A stretch of 42,920 nt of DNA from Ministeria vibrans ATCC 50519 (taxonomy: Eukaryota; Opisthokonta; Filasterea), in assembly GCA_943704425.1 (NCBI GenBank), contig CALSCP010002675.1:43709-86628 (forward strand). The letters run 5' to 3'. Below the pieces are notes generated by a model. It was not told the DNA's origin. It saw nothing but the letters and a program-made list of their open reading frames with translations, and searched no databases. Each line of letters opens with the position of its first letter. The stretch's first letter is position 1. This document shows positions 26,992 to 36,996 of this stretch, piece by piece. Position numbers and translations under genes: made by a program.

Positions 26992-27075
26992 TCCATTTGT
27001 CTGGTAGAGATCAGAGAAGGAGATCGAATAGTCTCACGATCAATCATTGCGTAACGAAATTCATATTTTGTTAGA
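26992..27075. promoter_or_regulatory. Putative bidirectional promoter, ASCC2 / NOMO
   Basis: Only 84 bp separate the divergent start codons of ASCC2 and NOMO. It also carries the ASCC2 upstream ORF. No defined factor site is claimed. Confidence 0.45.
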
Positions 27076-30000
27076 ATGCGATCTGCAATCGCACCGATGC
27101 TTGCTATGCTCATCTTCACACAGTGTGTGGTGCTGTGCAGCTCGCTGTCGGGCGACTCCCTGGCCCTCGAGGGCTGTCAAGGGATTGTCAATTCGACAAT
27201 CCATCTCGATTTTTCCCAGTTGACGGTGCGCACCATCGCCGTTGCGCGCGCTCTGACTCTCTTCCGATAGGTGGCCCTGGCCGGCGTCGATCCCGTGCAG
27301 GAGGTGGCCCTCACCGACATTGGCGATTCAGGCTACTTCTTTCTGCCCATCGATGAGCCGCATCGGCGCCACTTCACGCTGCGCCTTCACGCCCCTCCTG
27401 CCTGGCGCTTCGGTGAGTTTGCCGCACTCGCATGCGCTCTTTTGCTGCAGCAGAGCCTAACCATGCTGGTGTGTGTGTTGCATTGTAGAGCCGCGTGCGG
27501 TGAGCATCGACTTGGAGGACACGCACAGTCCGTGTCAAGCCTCCCACAGCCTCATTGTGTTTGAGTTTGCCGGCTTCCACATCGAGGGAGCCATTACAAG
27601 TTCAGGGGACGGCCTGCCCGGTCCCTCGGGCGTCACAGTGAAACTATTCAATGACACTCACTCCGAGACGCCCCTGAGTGTCGCCACGTCGTCTCTGGGC
27701 GGAGTGTACACACTCGAAAACGCGTGGCCTGGCAACCGACTTGTGCGTGCATCTCATCCGACGTGGCATGTGACCCCTACCGAAGGTATGACTGGTGTTT
27801 TTGGTGGCGTATACGCTGTGTGTCTTATGGCTGGTTGACGTACGTAGCATCTATTCTGGTGAGCGACAGTGGTCGCGTTGAAATGCCAACGTTTGTTGTC
27901 GACGCATTTTCACTCGATGGACACATTGCGTGTGATGGTGAGCCGGTTGGAAACATGCGCGTTGTGTTGGTACCGCAATCTATATTGGCACCACTGCGTT
28001 GCAGTGATACAGACGAACCACTGCATCAACAGTGTGTAGCCATCTCCAGCTGCGAATCGGGCGCATTTTCCTTTGCTGGTGTTGCCGCTGGCAACTACTC
28101 TCTCTCGGTTGAGTCCATCCCAGCTCGCTACCATCTCCTTGCGGACGCGACTACTACTACTACTACTACTACTACTTTAAATACTCCTTCTTCTGATACG
28201 CATATGGACGTCCGCATACCCGTCGGTGGTCTCACACTCTCTGTACCACTTCGTGTGACGGGATTCTCGCTGGAAGGAACGGTCGAGAGTAGCGATGGCT
28301 CACCCCTTGCCAATGTGACCGTCTTTGTCAATGGCACTGCATACGTGCGCTCAAATCTGACTGGCGGCTACACCCTCACAGATCTTCGTGTGGGCACGTT
28401 GCTTCTCAGTGCTAAAATGACAAACGACGACTCCATTGAGTTTGATGTACTCTCGCTACACGCGCGCCCTCACGTGCCTCTGCCGCTTCTTGTGCCGCTG
28501 CACCGTCGTGTGTGCGGCCGTGTCATTTTGCCGGTGCGCTTGCCCGTCCCCCTTCCTTCGCCTTCGCCACAAATCATTCCATTCTGCCGCCACGCCACAG
28601 ATCCCAAAGGTCACACAGCCGCCTTCTCCCGTCTCATACAATTTACTGCGGTCTCGAGCAGTAGCATCAGCGAGGCCGAGCGACAAGTCGCCGCAAACAG
28701 CGCCACTGGCGAAGACACATCTTTTGTCACTGTTTTTTCGACGCGCTCCAACGAGACTGGGCACTTTTGTGTGTCGCTACCTTTTGGAACGTACAATGCG
28801 TCGGTTGGCGACCAGGCTGAGCCGGCGCTCTTGCCCACAAAGGGGCATGCATTGGTGGATGTTCGTGAAGACCTTGCCGTTGCCCCTGTGGAATTTGAGG
28901 CAGTGGTTCACTCCATTTCAGGAAACATTTCGTGTGCGTGGGGCTCTTGCAATTCGCCCATCACCGTCTCGTTGGTGTTTCGCAACGGCACGAGCGAGTG
29001 TGTGCACGCCATTGTCACGTCAACTCTTGTCGAGGAGAACCCCTCCGTGGTCGACAACGATGATCAGAACAATGACAATGGTGCCAATGTGAACACGGAG
29101 CGTGACAGTCCTGCACCGAGCAACGGCAGTGGGGACGATGCATGGAGACCCCAACGTCGAATTTTTCGCTTTGACGATCTGTCGCGCGGCATTTATCGTG
29201 TGGTTGTACAGCGTGATACGCTGTGCTGGCGTGAGAAACCACGCGAAGTGGATTTGAACACTGTTGAACCTCGCAGGAGTCATAACATTGAAAACATTGA
29301 CTTTGTCCAGGCGGGCTTTGTCCTCCGTGCCAACCTATCTCATGCCGTGTCGGCACTTGTCGAGCACGAGTCGGGCCAGAGCCGCTTCCAGCTGAGACGC
29401 GGTCGCAATCGCTTTTGCCTGTCCAAGCCAGGCCTGTACAAGGTCCACCCACATGCGTGCTATCGTTTTGCGCAGACCACCTACGACTTTGATACGTCTG
29501 CTCCCCGTGCCCTGTCCCTCATTGCCACACACGCCCGTGTCAGTGGCTCCCTTCTTGTTCCCTCGCACGGTCTTACGGCGAACGTACGTGCCACTTTGCG
29601 CGTTCGCGTTCGAGAACGACTCCAACAGCCACGCTCGTCGATTATTTTCAGCAAGCGTAGCACTGAAACTGAGGCGGACGATGATCATGATGCATCGCCG
29701 TGTTCAGAAAATGGCGACGAAAATGGTGACGAAAATGTCGTGTCGCACATGTTGACTCCTTGGTTTGTCAAGACGGTTCCGCCATCGTCCCCTCATGCGA
29801 ATCCTGACGAAGGGGCAGCGAGAGGCACGGGAGACCTGGATGCAGACGATGGCGACAAAGAGCCGTTGGTTGCGCCTGGCACGTCGATGGCTCTGTTTCA
29901 CTTTCAGACGCACATTCTCATTGACGCTCACGTTTCGTTTCAACCATACTCGCCTGCCCTTCTCTTTGTGCCTTTGTTGGCCAATATCTCTACCGAAGTC

Positions 30001-31652
30001 GTGTCTGCTGCAAGTGCCCCCATTGCCAAGCCCATTCAAGTGTCCCCCTGCGAGGGAAACCAATGCGAAACGGGCGACTCGGAGTGTCTTGTTCCTCTTG
30101 CACCTTTTGTCGCTCAACACGGCCGAAATGTCACTGGGCGCGTCCATCCGTCGCTTGGCAACGTGGCCCTGACGTTTGCCGTGCGCGCTGAACACACCCA
30201 TCGCATTTTTCACGCAGATGCCGTCACGGATGATGCAGGAATGTTCACCATCGGACCATTCCCGTGCGAGCACAACGACCACAGCGACGATCTCACTGCT
30301 CACAGTCAGTCTGTGTCGAGTCGACTTATGAGCGCCACTGCGCTCCACGAAGGCTACATTCTGCGCCGTGCACCCATGTCGGAAGAGCTTTTTGTGTTCA
30401 CTGCACATCGTCTTGCTAATCTGACCGTGTCGCTTGTGACGCCCGATCAAGGCAGCAGTGAGTCGCTAGCTGGAGTTACAGTGAGTGTGTCGAGCCGCCA
30501 AGGAGGTTTTCGTCGGACACTTGTGTCGTCGTCGCAGAGCGTCTTCTTCCAGGACATTGAGCCTGGTGCCTACTTTGTCAAGCCAATGCGCTCCGAGTTT
30601 GCCTTTGAGCCCGCCTCCGTCACCGTCAATGTTGGCGATGGTGAAGATGCGCAGGTACGCATCATGGGTCAGCGGGTCGGATGGAGTGCGCGGGGTCACG
30701 TGCGAGATACACAACAGTTACCCGTTGTCGCAACGGTGAGAGCCGAGTGTATCACGGTGAACTCTTCTCTCCAGTGCGCCCCACGCGAGACTCTCACCGA
30801 CCGCAACGGAGCCTATCGCTTGCGTCATCTTGCTCCCGCCATGTCCTATCGCGTCTTTGTCGTGGACACGCACCATCTTGTGGCACCCGCATTTGTGCTG
30901 CTCACCGTGCCGACACCCGGTAGCGACACGCACGGACTGAATTTTAGTGTGCTTGCATTCTCCGACGCCATGGGCTCTGTGTCTGGTCAAATTGTTGTGG
31001 GTGTTGACGATGACGACGATGACAAGAAGACCACGCTGCAAGTGTCCGTCTACAATCGATCCCATCCTCGAATAGCTAGTGCCACTCTTAATGCGACGCA
31101 GGACACGCGTGAGTTTCACTTTGAGCTGTTGCCCTTTTTTCGTGTCAACGGCTCAGCGATTGAGCGCATTGCGTATGACCTCACACTTACAGCAATTCTT
31201 CCCTCGGGCTCCCACCGTCTACTCAGGCGACTTGGTAAGTGAAACTCGACTCAAAATACGTTTTGTTTGTAATTAATAAATTGTTTTGTTTGTGAACAGG
31301 TGTCTCACGAGACGAGCGACTGAGTATCCACATTCAAGTCGACGAAGTGCGACGCGAGAAACCCACTGGACGTCCGTCTCTTGCCGCCATGGTCAGCAAA
31401 GCCGTGTCAGCAGCAGATACACTCATGTCGCTGATGAGCTCTGCGCCCTCATTGCAACAGCAACAACAACAGCACCAGCAGCCAGCCACACTTGCAATGA
31501 AGTCATCTTCGCTTGTGCAGTCTCTATCTTGTCCCGTCTCCGCCCACCGTGTTTCTGCCCCACTTCTTATATGGTGCCTCTCCGTTCTCTACTGTATTCT
31601 TCTTCCTCTCCTCCTCTCCTTTTTCTCCCTCCTTCGTCGCTTGTGCTCCTAA
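27076..31652 (+). CDS. NOMO1: Nodal modulator (NOMO), ER translocon-associated membrane protein
   Basis: Five exons: 27076-27225, 27271-27412, 27489-27785, 27848-31234, 31300-31652; 1442 residues (human 1222). NOMO is a single-span ER glycoprotein that forms the BOS complex with nicalin and TMEM147 at the multipass translocon and shapes ER sheets. Seen: signal peptide (MLAMLIFTQCVVLC), an N-terminal EGCQGIV block, then a long chain of immunoglobulin-like/carboxypeptidase-regulatory-like beta domains with family signatures: ASHPTWHV, GFSLEGTV, SKPGLYKVHPHACYRF (close to the human SKPGVYKVTPRSCHRF), GRVHPSLGNV and EPGAYFVKPMRSEFAFEPAS. A membrane helix closes the protein (LIWCLSVLYCILLPLLLSFF), followed by a short basic tail. 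Extra length comes from acidic and low-complexity insertions (Thr run at about 28150-28178, Asp run near 31010, Gln run near 31455). Several NxS/T sites fit ER glycosylation. The 3' end converges with CHK1. Confidence 0.93.
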
Positions 31653-31721
31653 TGTACTTCTTTTGTACTTTTTACCATTGATGAACTGTTACTTTATCTT
31701 GTTTGTTTTCCACATTATACG

Positions 31722-31806
31722 ATCTCTCTCTATCACTTTGCTTCTCTCTCCCTCCCTCCTCCCTCTCCTCTTGTTCGGTCGCTCTCTCTCTCTCTCTCTC
31801 TCGTTT
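31722..31806 (+). repeat. CT tract with TATCACTTTG motif between NOMO and CHK1
   Basis: One copy of TCTATCACTTTGCTTCTC at about 31730 sits beside CT-rich DNA and a pure CT tract near 31783-31802, in the 168-bp convergent spacer. It must lie in the 3' untranslated region of one or both genes. Confidence 0.8.
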
Positions 31807-31820
31807 TTCAGTCTCTTTTT

Positions 31821-33777
31821 CTACAATACAGCGACCTGCGACTCGCGCGGTCGCACTGGCTTCTGGCTCAGTGACTCGTAGTCCTTTGCGCGAATGTCAC
31901 TCATTTGTGAGACAATTTTTGCAAACAGATTCTTAAATGTCATTCCATCGCCCTGGAAAAAAAAATGTGTGAAGTTAATGACAAGGTATTGTTGTCATGA
32001 AGTACAAACCTTCTTTCGACGAAACTCAGCGCCAGTAAGATCTCGCTTGACCCTCGTTAGACGAACACTGATCTCAACAGGCTCCCCAGCAGTGCCCACA
32101 TGGCGCACGACGATCGTCTGTTTGGCGCGCTTGACGTCGGGCACCAGTCGCAGGTGTGTCATGGCCCGACACAGGCGATCCATTAGTGACCCGATGGGAA
32201 CCGTCCCGTAGAACCGTGTCGATCGTCTGGCGCAGAGCATTCGTGCCTAACAATGGAAAGATTATAATTATTATAGTAATGTTTTTTTAAAGAAGCAACC
32301 ATACAATAAAACAATAATAATAATAATTTTTTGTGTGTTACTTCTGTGCAGGGCTGCTGAGAAGACTCTTCAAAAAAAACCTCGTGGGCCTCAATGGGTT
32401 GAGTGTCGGCGGGATAGAGCTCATGGGAGTTGTCGAGAGAGTCGGAGAAGTGGGGGATAGTCGGGGCGGAGGCGGGCGGATAAGCAAGTCGGGGGCGCTT
32501 GGGAAGCGACTGCGACGCCAGCCCAAACAGCGACTGACTTTGGTTGTCTTGGCTGTCGTCGTCGTTGGTGTTGTTCACATTGGCGTTGTTCTGTTGGCTT
32601 GGATTCAGCTGAAGAGCGTCCATTTCTTCCACAAGCTCCATCGCTGGCTCGTGGAACAGTCCCTCTGTGTTCAATTGCACTTCCTCCGAAACACGCCTAT
32701 TGTACAGACAAAAGGTGTCAGTGGCTTGTCTTTGTTGTCCTTCTCCATCACTGTGCTTCTCTATCACGTGTTTCTTTTCTCTCTCTCTCCCTCTATCACT
32801 TTGTTTTTTCTCTCTCTCTCTATCAGTTGTTCTACTTTTTTCCCTCTCTCTCTATCACTTTGTTTCTTTCTCCATCACAATGTTTCTCTCTGTCTGTCTC
32901 TGTCTCTCTCCCTCTCTGGTTCGCTTCTTTCTCCCTCCTCTCGCATACCTTGTGATCCAGGAGTGAGTGAGCGCGACATGATGAAGAGATCGGTTGCGTG
33001 GGTTGGGTTCGAGAACTGTAAGGGCCAGATCGACAGCCTCGAGGGACATGAGAGGCGACGTGCATGACCAAGGGAGGGCATCGTGCTTGCCGGATCGCCA
33101 GCGAGCGTAGAGCTCACAGCGCGCGTGCGGCTCGTTCCAAGGCAGCACTCCCGACAACATGACAATCATTACAATACCACACGACCACATGTCGGCGAGG
33201 GGACCCTCGTATGGGACGCCAGCGAGCAGTTCAGGCGCCATGTAGGGTGGCGAGCCACACTTTTGCTCAAGTTTGCGTCGCCTACCCTGGTGTTGGTACA
33301 CGGTCGCAAACCCAAAGTCGGTCAGTTTGATATTACCGCACACGTCCAACAAGATATTCTCCGGCTTGATATCGCGATGGGCAACACCCAACGAATGCAG
33401 GTGGCCCACCGCACTAAACAACTGTCGCATGTAAATGACCGCGACTCCTTCACCCTGGCGCAGGCCGACCTCCGGAATGATTTGGTCAAACAACTCGCCG
33501 CCCGCAGCATATTCAAGAATGAGAAAAGTTGCATTGGGAGATTGAAGGGCCTACGCGAAGAACGAGTCGATGGGGCGTTTTGCATAGGTTAGATGAACTC
33601 TGAACTCCGCCCCACACACGACTGAAACACAACAAAGAACGCACCGTGATGAACCGGATGATGTTCGCGTGTAGCAGGGTGCGGTGGATGCACACCTCTT
33701 TCTTGACGCACAGGGATGCTGTGCCTCGCGGTGCCATGATAATCTGCAAACAAAGAGGGTCGAGAATGAGCCAGACA

Positions 33778-33829
<52 letters not shown>

Positions 33830-34202
33830 GTTGTGAACACAACAAGAAGAAACAGGATCGTTTGAGGCAAAGCGATTGGTCGCACACGACTCGGTGAGTG
33901 CTTGGCACGCGGCAACAATGCACGTGAAATGGGCTCTGGAGCGAGCGAAGCAATCTCCGTCACAACACTTCGAAAATGGCGCGCGTCGACGACAAGCGGC
34001 AGTGTGCGGCCTACAGCGCCCCCCAGCGCCGCTGCGCCGCGCAGAACCCTACCTTGATGGCAAACAGGTCCTTTGACGGGCGGTGCAGGGCCAGCTTGAC
34101 CTTGCCAAACGCCCCTTCGCCGAGTGTCGCTCGAAACTCGTAGTCGTCGATCTCCTGAATTTTCTCCGTCGGCTCTTGCCGCATACGCTTCACGCTCGCC
34201 AT
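31821..34202 (-). CDS. CHEK1: DNA-damage checkpoint kinase CHK1
   Basis: Six exons on the minus strand: 34202-34053, 33743-33645, 33550-32949, 32696-32342, 32246-32010, 31952-31821; 524 residues (human 476). CHK1 is activated by ATR and phosphorylates CDC25 to halt the cell cycle. Seen: glycine loop LGEGAFGKVKLA, FAIK lysine, KKEVCIHRTLLHANIIRFI, ILEYAAGGELFD, catalytic HRDIKPENILL, DFGFATV, CGSPPYMAPELL and DMWSCGIVMIVML. A Ser/Gln/Asn-rich linker follows, with SQ/TQ sites (for example NDDDSQDNQSQS, ADTQPIE), as expected for ATR targets. The C-terminal KA1 domain begins at STRFYGTVPIG and runs through GDGMTFKNLFAKI. Human CHK1 starts closer to the kinase fold; here about 15 extra residues precede it. 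A 5' untranslated intron ending TTTTCAG just before 34220 is possible. Confidence 0.94.
32750..32945 (+). repeat. CT tract with several TATCACTTTG-type motifs (CHK1 intron 3)
   Basis: Exact or variant copies of the motif start near 32760, 32792, 32820, 32851 and 32872, separated by CT runs. They fill most of the 252-bp intron between CHK1 exons 3 and 4, on the strand opposite to transcription. Confidence 0.88.
33780..33827 (+). repeat. A48 homopolymer in CHK1 intron 1
   Basis: An unbroken A run (T on the CHK1 sense strand) sits about 37 bp upstream of the exon 2 acceptor in sense orientation, and could act as an oversized polypyrimidine tract. Length is likely uncertain in the assembly. Confidence 0.95.
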
Positions 34203-34762
34203 GGCCCTTCGCGTCTGAAAATTCAAACAGAAATCAGAACCAACCGTGAGCGGCGAAGGAAGAATACTGAATAACGAATAATCAACAATGACAGAAATGA
34301 GTAATCAAAACTCAAAACTCAAAAGACAAAATGGCTAAAGGTATGCTGAATAAATGACACCTGAGACCTGTCCTCTTCTTCATGACTTCAGCAATCCCTT
34401 ACAAGTTTGTTTCTATTCCATAATACATATTACATAATTACATAAGGACTGACGAGTGGCGAGTGACGAGTGACGAGCCACCACTCACTAGCGAGTGACG
34501 GTAAATATGTTAACAATAAGGGAATAAGGGTATTAGTTGTAACATACAATGCTTCTGCCATAGGGCACAGGCCAACCCGGGCAACTCCAATAAGATTTAT
34601 AAGAAATAAGAATGATAAGGCGGAGCGTCCATAGGAACACGCTCTCACATCAATACTATACACATTACACAATCATCAATCAAAATTAATAATAATTATT
34701 ATCAATAATATTTTTCAAATTATTATTCAAATAATTAATCACTGTTTAGTTTTTGTGACGTG
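34203..34762. other. Spacer between divergent CHK1 and PP2C genes
   Basis: The spacer is AT-rich with no supported exon and holds both promoters. A cluster of GAGTGACGAGTGACGAG repeats with a partial inverted repeat (CACTCACTAGCGAGTG) lies at 34450-34500. ATT/AAT-rich DNA occupies 34685-34740. Confidence 0.5.
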
Positions 34763-36066
34763 ATGCCGTTCTTCAGATCTCCAAAGAGCAAGCGCACAAG
34801 CGAAGACGCTGCCGCAGCATCAGGGGACTCTGTGGGTCTTGGCTCTGGCGACGAGGCGCCTGCATCGTCCGAATCGCCAAAGATTGCACCTAAGCGCAAA
34901 ACGAAACGAGGCAAGAAGGAACGTTTGGCGGACGAGGCGGCCGCCAAGGCCCTCGAGGCCGGCCCCCAGCCCGCGCCCGAAGCCACAGAACCTCCTCCCG
35001 TCGACGCCGAAGTCCCCGAACCCCGCATTCCCGCTGATTCGTCTCTTCTTGAGGCCGAAAAGGTAATCCGTTCGTTTTTTTTTTCTTTTTTTTTTGGTTT
35101 TTGACTCTGTTGCGAACCCAAATGGCTGTCGATTCGCCTGGGCCACTCCTCAACGGCCCTACACTGTTGAATATAACAAATCTTGATTGGCGGCACGACG
35201 GGTTTGCGTCGGCAAATGTGTTAACGGCGAAAACGAAAAAAAAAAAAAAGAACGGTTTATAAATAAGTTGTGTGGTGCGAATGGGAACACTGCTTGTGGC
35301 TGCGCGCACGCTGCTCGGTGTCTCTACTGACGCACATCCTCTCCCTCTGAACCAGGACTCCGTGCCGTGGGCTGCGACGGGCTCTCCGCTGGGCGACAGC
35401 AAAGGCGACAAGCTCGATCGAGACGATGATGTCAAGGGACTGAAATGGAGTGTCAGCTGTGGCAGCGCAACCATGCGAGGGCAACGGCACGAGAGGAACG
35501 AAGACAGACGCATTGTGCGACGCGCCGTCCATGCTGGCCAACGAAGCATCCTCGGGGGAGTCTTTGATGGCCATGGGGGCGCAGAGGCCGCCGAGTACGT
35601 GCGACGAAGACTACACGTCGCCCTGCGCTATCAGCTTGCTCACGTTGAAAGCGGCAAAGGAGCCAAACAAACCACCACTTCAACTGCAACGGATACAACC
35701 CAAGTTGCGGCAGCAACCGAAGGTGACGAAGACGCACAAAGAGCTCAGGTGGGGACAGCAGCCAGTGACGAGTCGGCGACCGCTTCAAGTGAGGAGACAG
35801 AGTCACCCATCCGTCCCATTGCGGCCGAAGTGTTCACACAAGCTATGAGCAACGCTTTTGACGATATGGAAAGCGCCTTTTGCTGCTGGGCACGCAACCT
35901 GCAGCCCAACGACACGAGCGGCGCCTGTGCCCTTGCCTGCGTTGTCGATCGTGTCGGAGGCGCATGCTACATTGCCTCCACCGGTGACTCCGCCTCTGTC
36001 TTTTTTGCCGTCGACAAAAAGAAGTACGACTGTTCTCGTTTACACCTCGCACAGCGTCTTATATCT

Positions 36067-36110
<44 letters not shown>

Positions 36111-36629
36111 TGAAGGAAATTACTTGAGGTAACGGGCTCGCATCGCCAGAGCTGCCACGACAGTTTCGAGCAAGACCGCATGTACAATGCGTACACACGG
36201 GCAATTCGCAACGAAGACGAGTGTGGACTGCAGAGCAGCCTGCGGTCGCGCCGGTTGTTCGATCCCGACGGGAGCATCCAGGGCCTCGAACCAAGCCGCA
36301 CGGTGGGCGACGTCGACGTCAAAGACGTATTTGGCGACTGCCCCATTGTCATTGCGACTCCCATTGTGTCCACCCACTCATTTGTTGAGTCCTCCAAGGC
36401 GCTTTTCAATGCCGTTGTGCTTGCCAGCGATGGTGTCTGGGATGTCTTCACGGCCGCCGAAGCTGCCGAGTTTGTCCGTAAGCTGCTCCTCACCAACTCA
36501 AAGGGTCCCTTCACCGCGGACGTCCTTGACTTCACAGCTGACGCCCTCTGTCGTGCCGCCGAGCAGAAGGGCTCCGACGACGACATCACCGTCGTCATCT
36601 TTATTGTAACCGAGGCCAAAAAGAAATAA
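34763..36629 (+). CDS. PP2C-family Ser/Thr phosphatase (PPM)
   Basis: Three exons, 34763-35062, 35356-36023, 36116-36629; 493 residues. PP2C enzymes are Mg/Mn-dependent monomeric phosphatases. Seen: basic/Pro-rich N-terminal 100 residues (PKRKTKRGKKER), likely disordered or nuclear-targeting; then the catalytic domain with GSATMRGQRHERNEDRR (metal Glu), GGVFDGHGG (metal Asp), GGACYIASTGDSA, GLEPSRTVGDVDVK, NAVVLASDGVWDVF (metal Asp) and GSDDDITVVIFIV, where most relatives have DN instead of DD. A Thr/Ala/Glu-rich loop of about 65 residues is inserted after YQLAHVESGKG. The usual Leu-Thr-x-Asp-His site is not clear (VTGSHRQ). Exon 2 to exon 3 uses donor GTACGA and acceptor TGTGTGAAG, with a T homopolymer (36071-36097) and GT run between. 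The stop TAA lies inside AATAAA. Which PPM subgroup it belongs to cannot be told by eye. Confidence 0.88.
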
Positions 36630-36673
<44 letters not shown>

Positions 36674-36996
36674 AATATAATTATTAATAATAATTATTTT
36701 ACGTCTTATTAATTCTATTTTTTACATTATTATTATTATTAATAATTATTATTATTATTTATTATTATTATATTAATCGTTGGTTTGATATTTTCATCTT
36801 ATTGACTAAACTTTTTGCTTTTCACTTCGTTTATTCCTATTAATATTTTATAAATATAATTATTATTATCATGATTGTGTCATATTCGTTTATTTCGTGT
36901 ACTCTTGTCACATTTTATCTCTCTTTTTCCTTGTCCTTCTCTCTCTCTCTCTCTTTCTTTCTCTCTCTCTCTCTCAAAACGTTATACGCGTCCCTC
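36630..36996. other. AT-rich convergent spacer with AAT and CT microsatellites
   Basis: An (AAT)n run at about 36628-36671, further ATT/AAT-rich DNA to about 36870, and CT tracts at 36939-36975. It holds the 3' ends of the PP2C and EGF-repeat genes; no gene is seen. Confidence 0.7.

Noticed and set aside
33780-33827. Poly(A) tail of a processed retrocopy
   Set aside because: It lies inside CHK1 intron 1, with intact exons on both sides and no inserted coding sequence or target-site duplication nearby.
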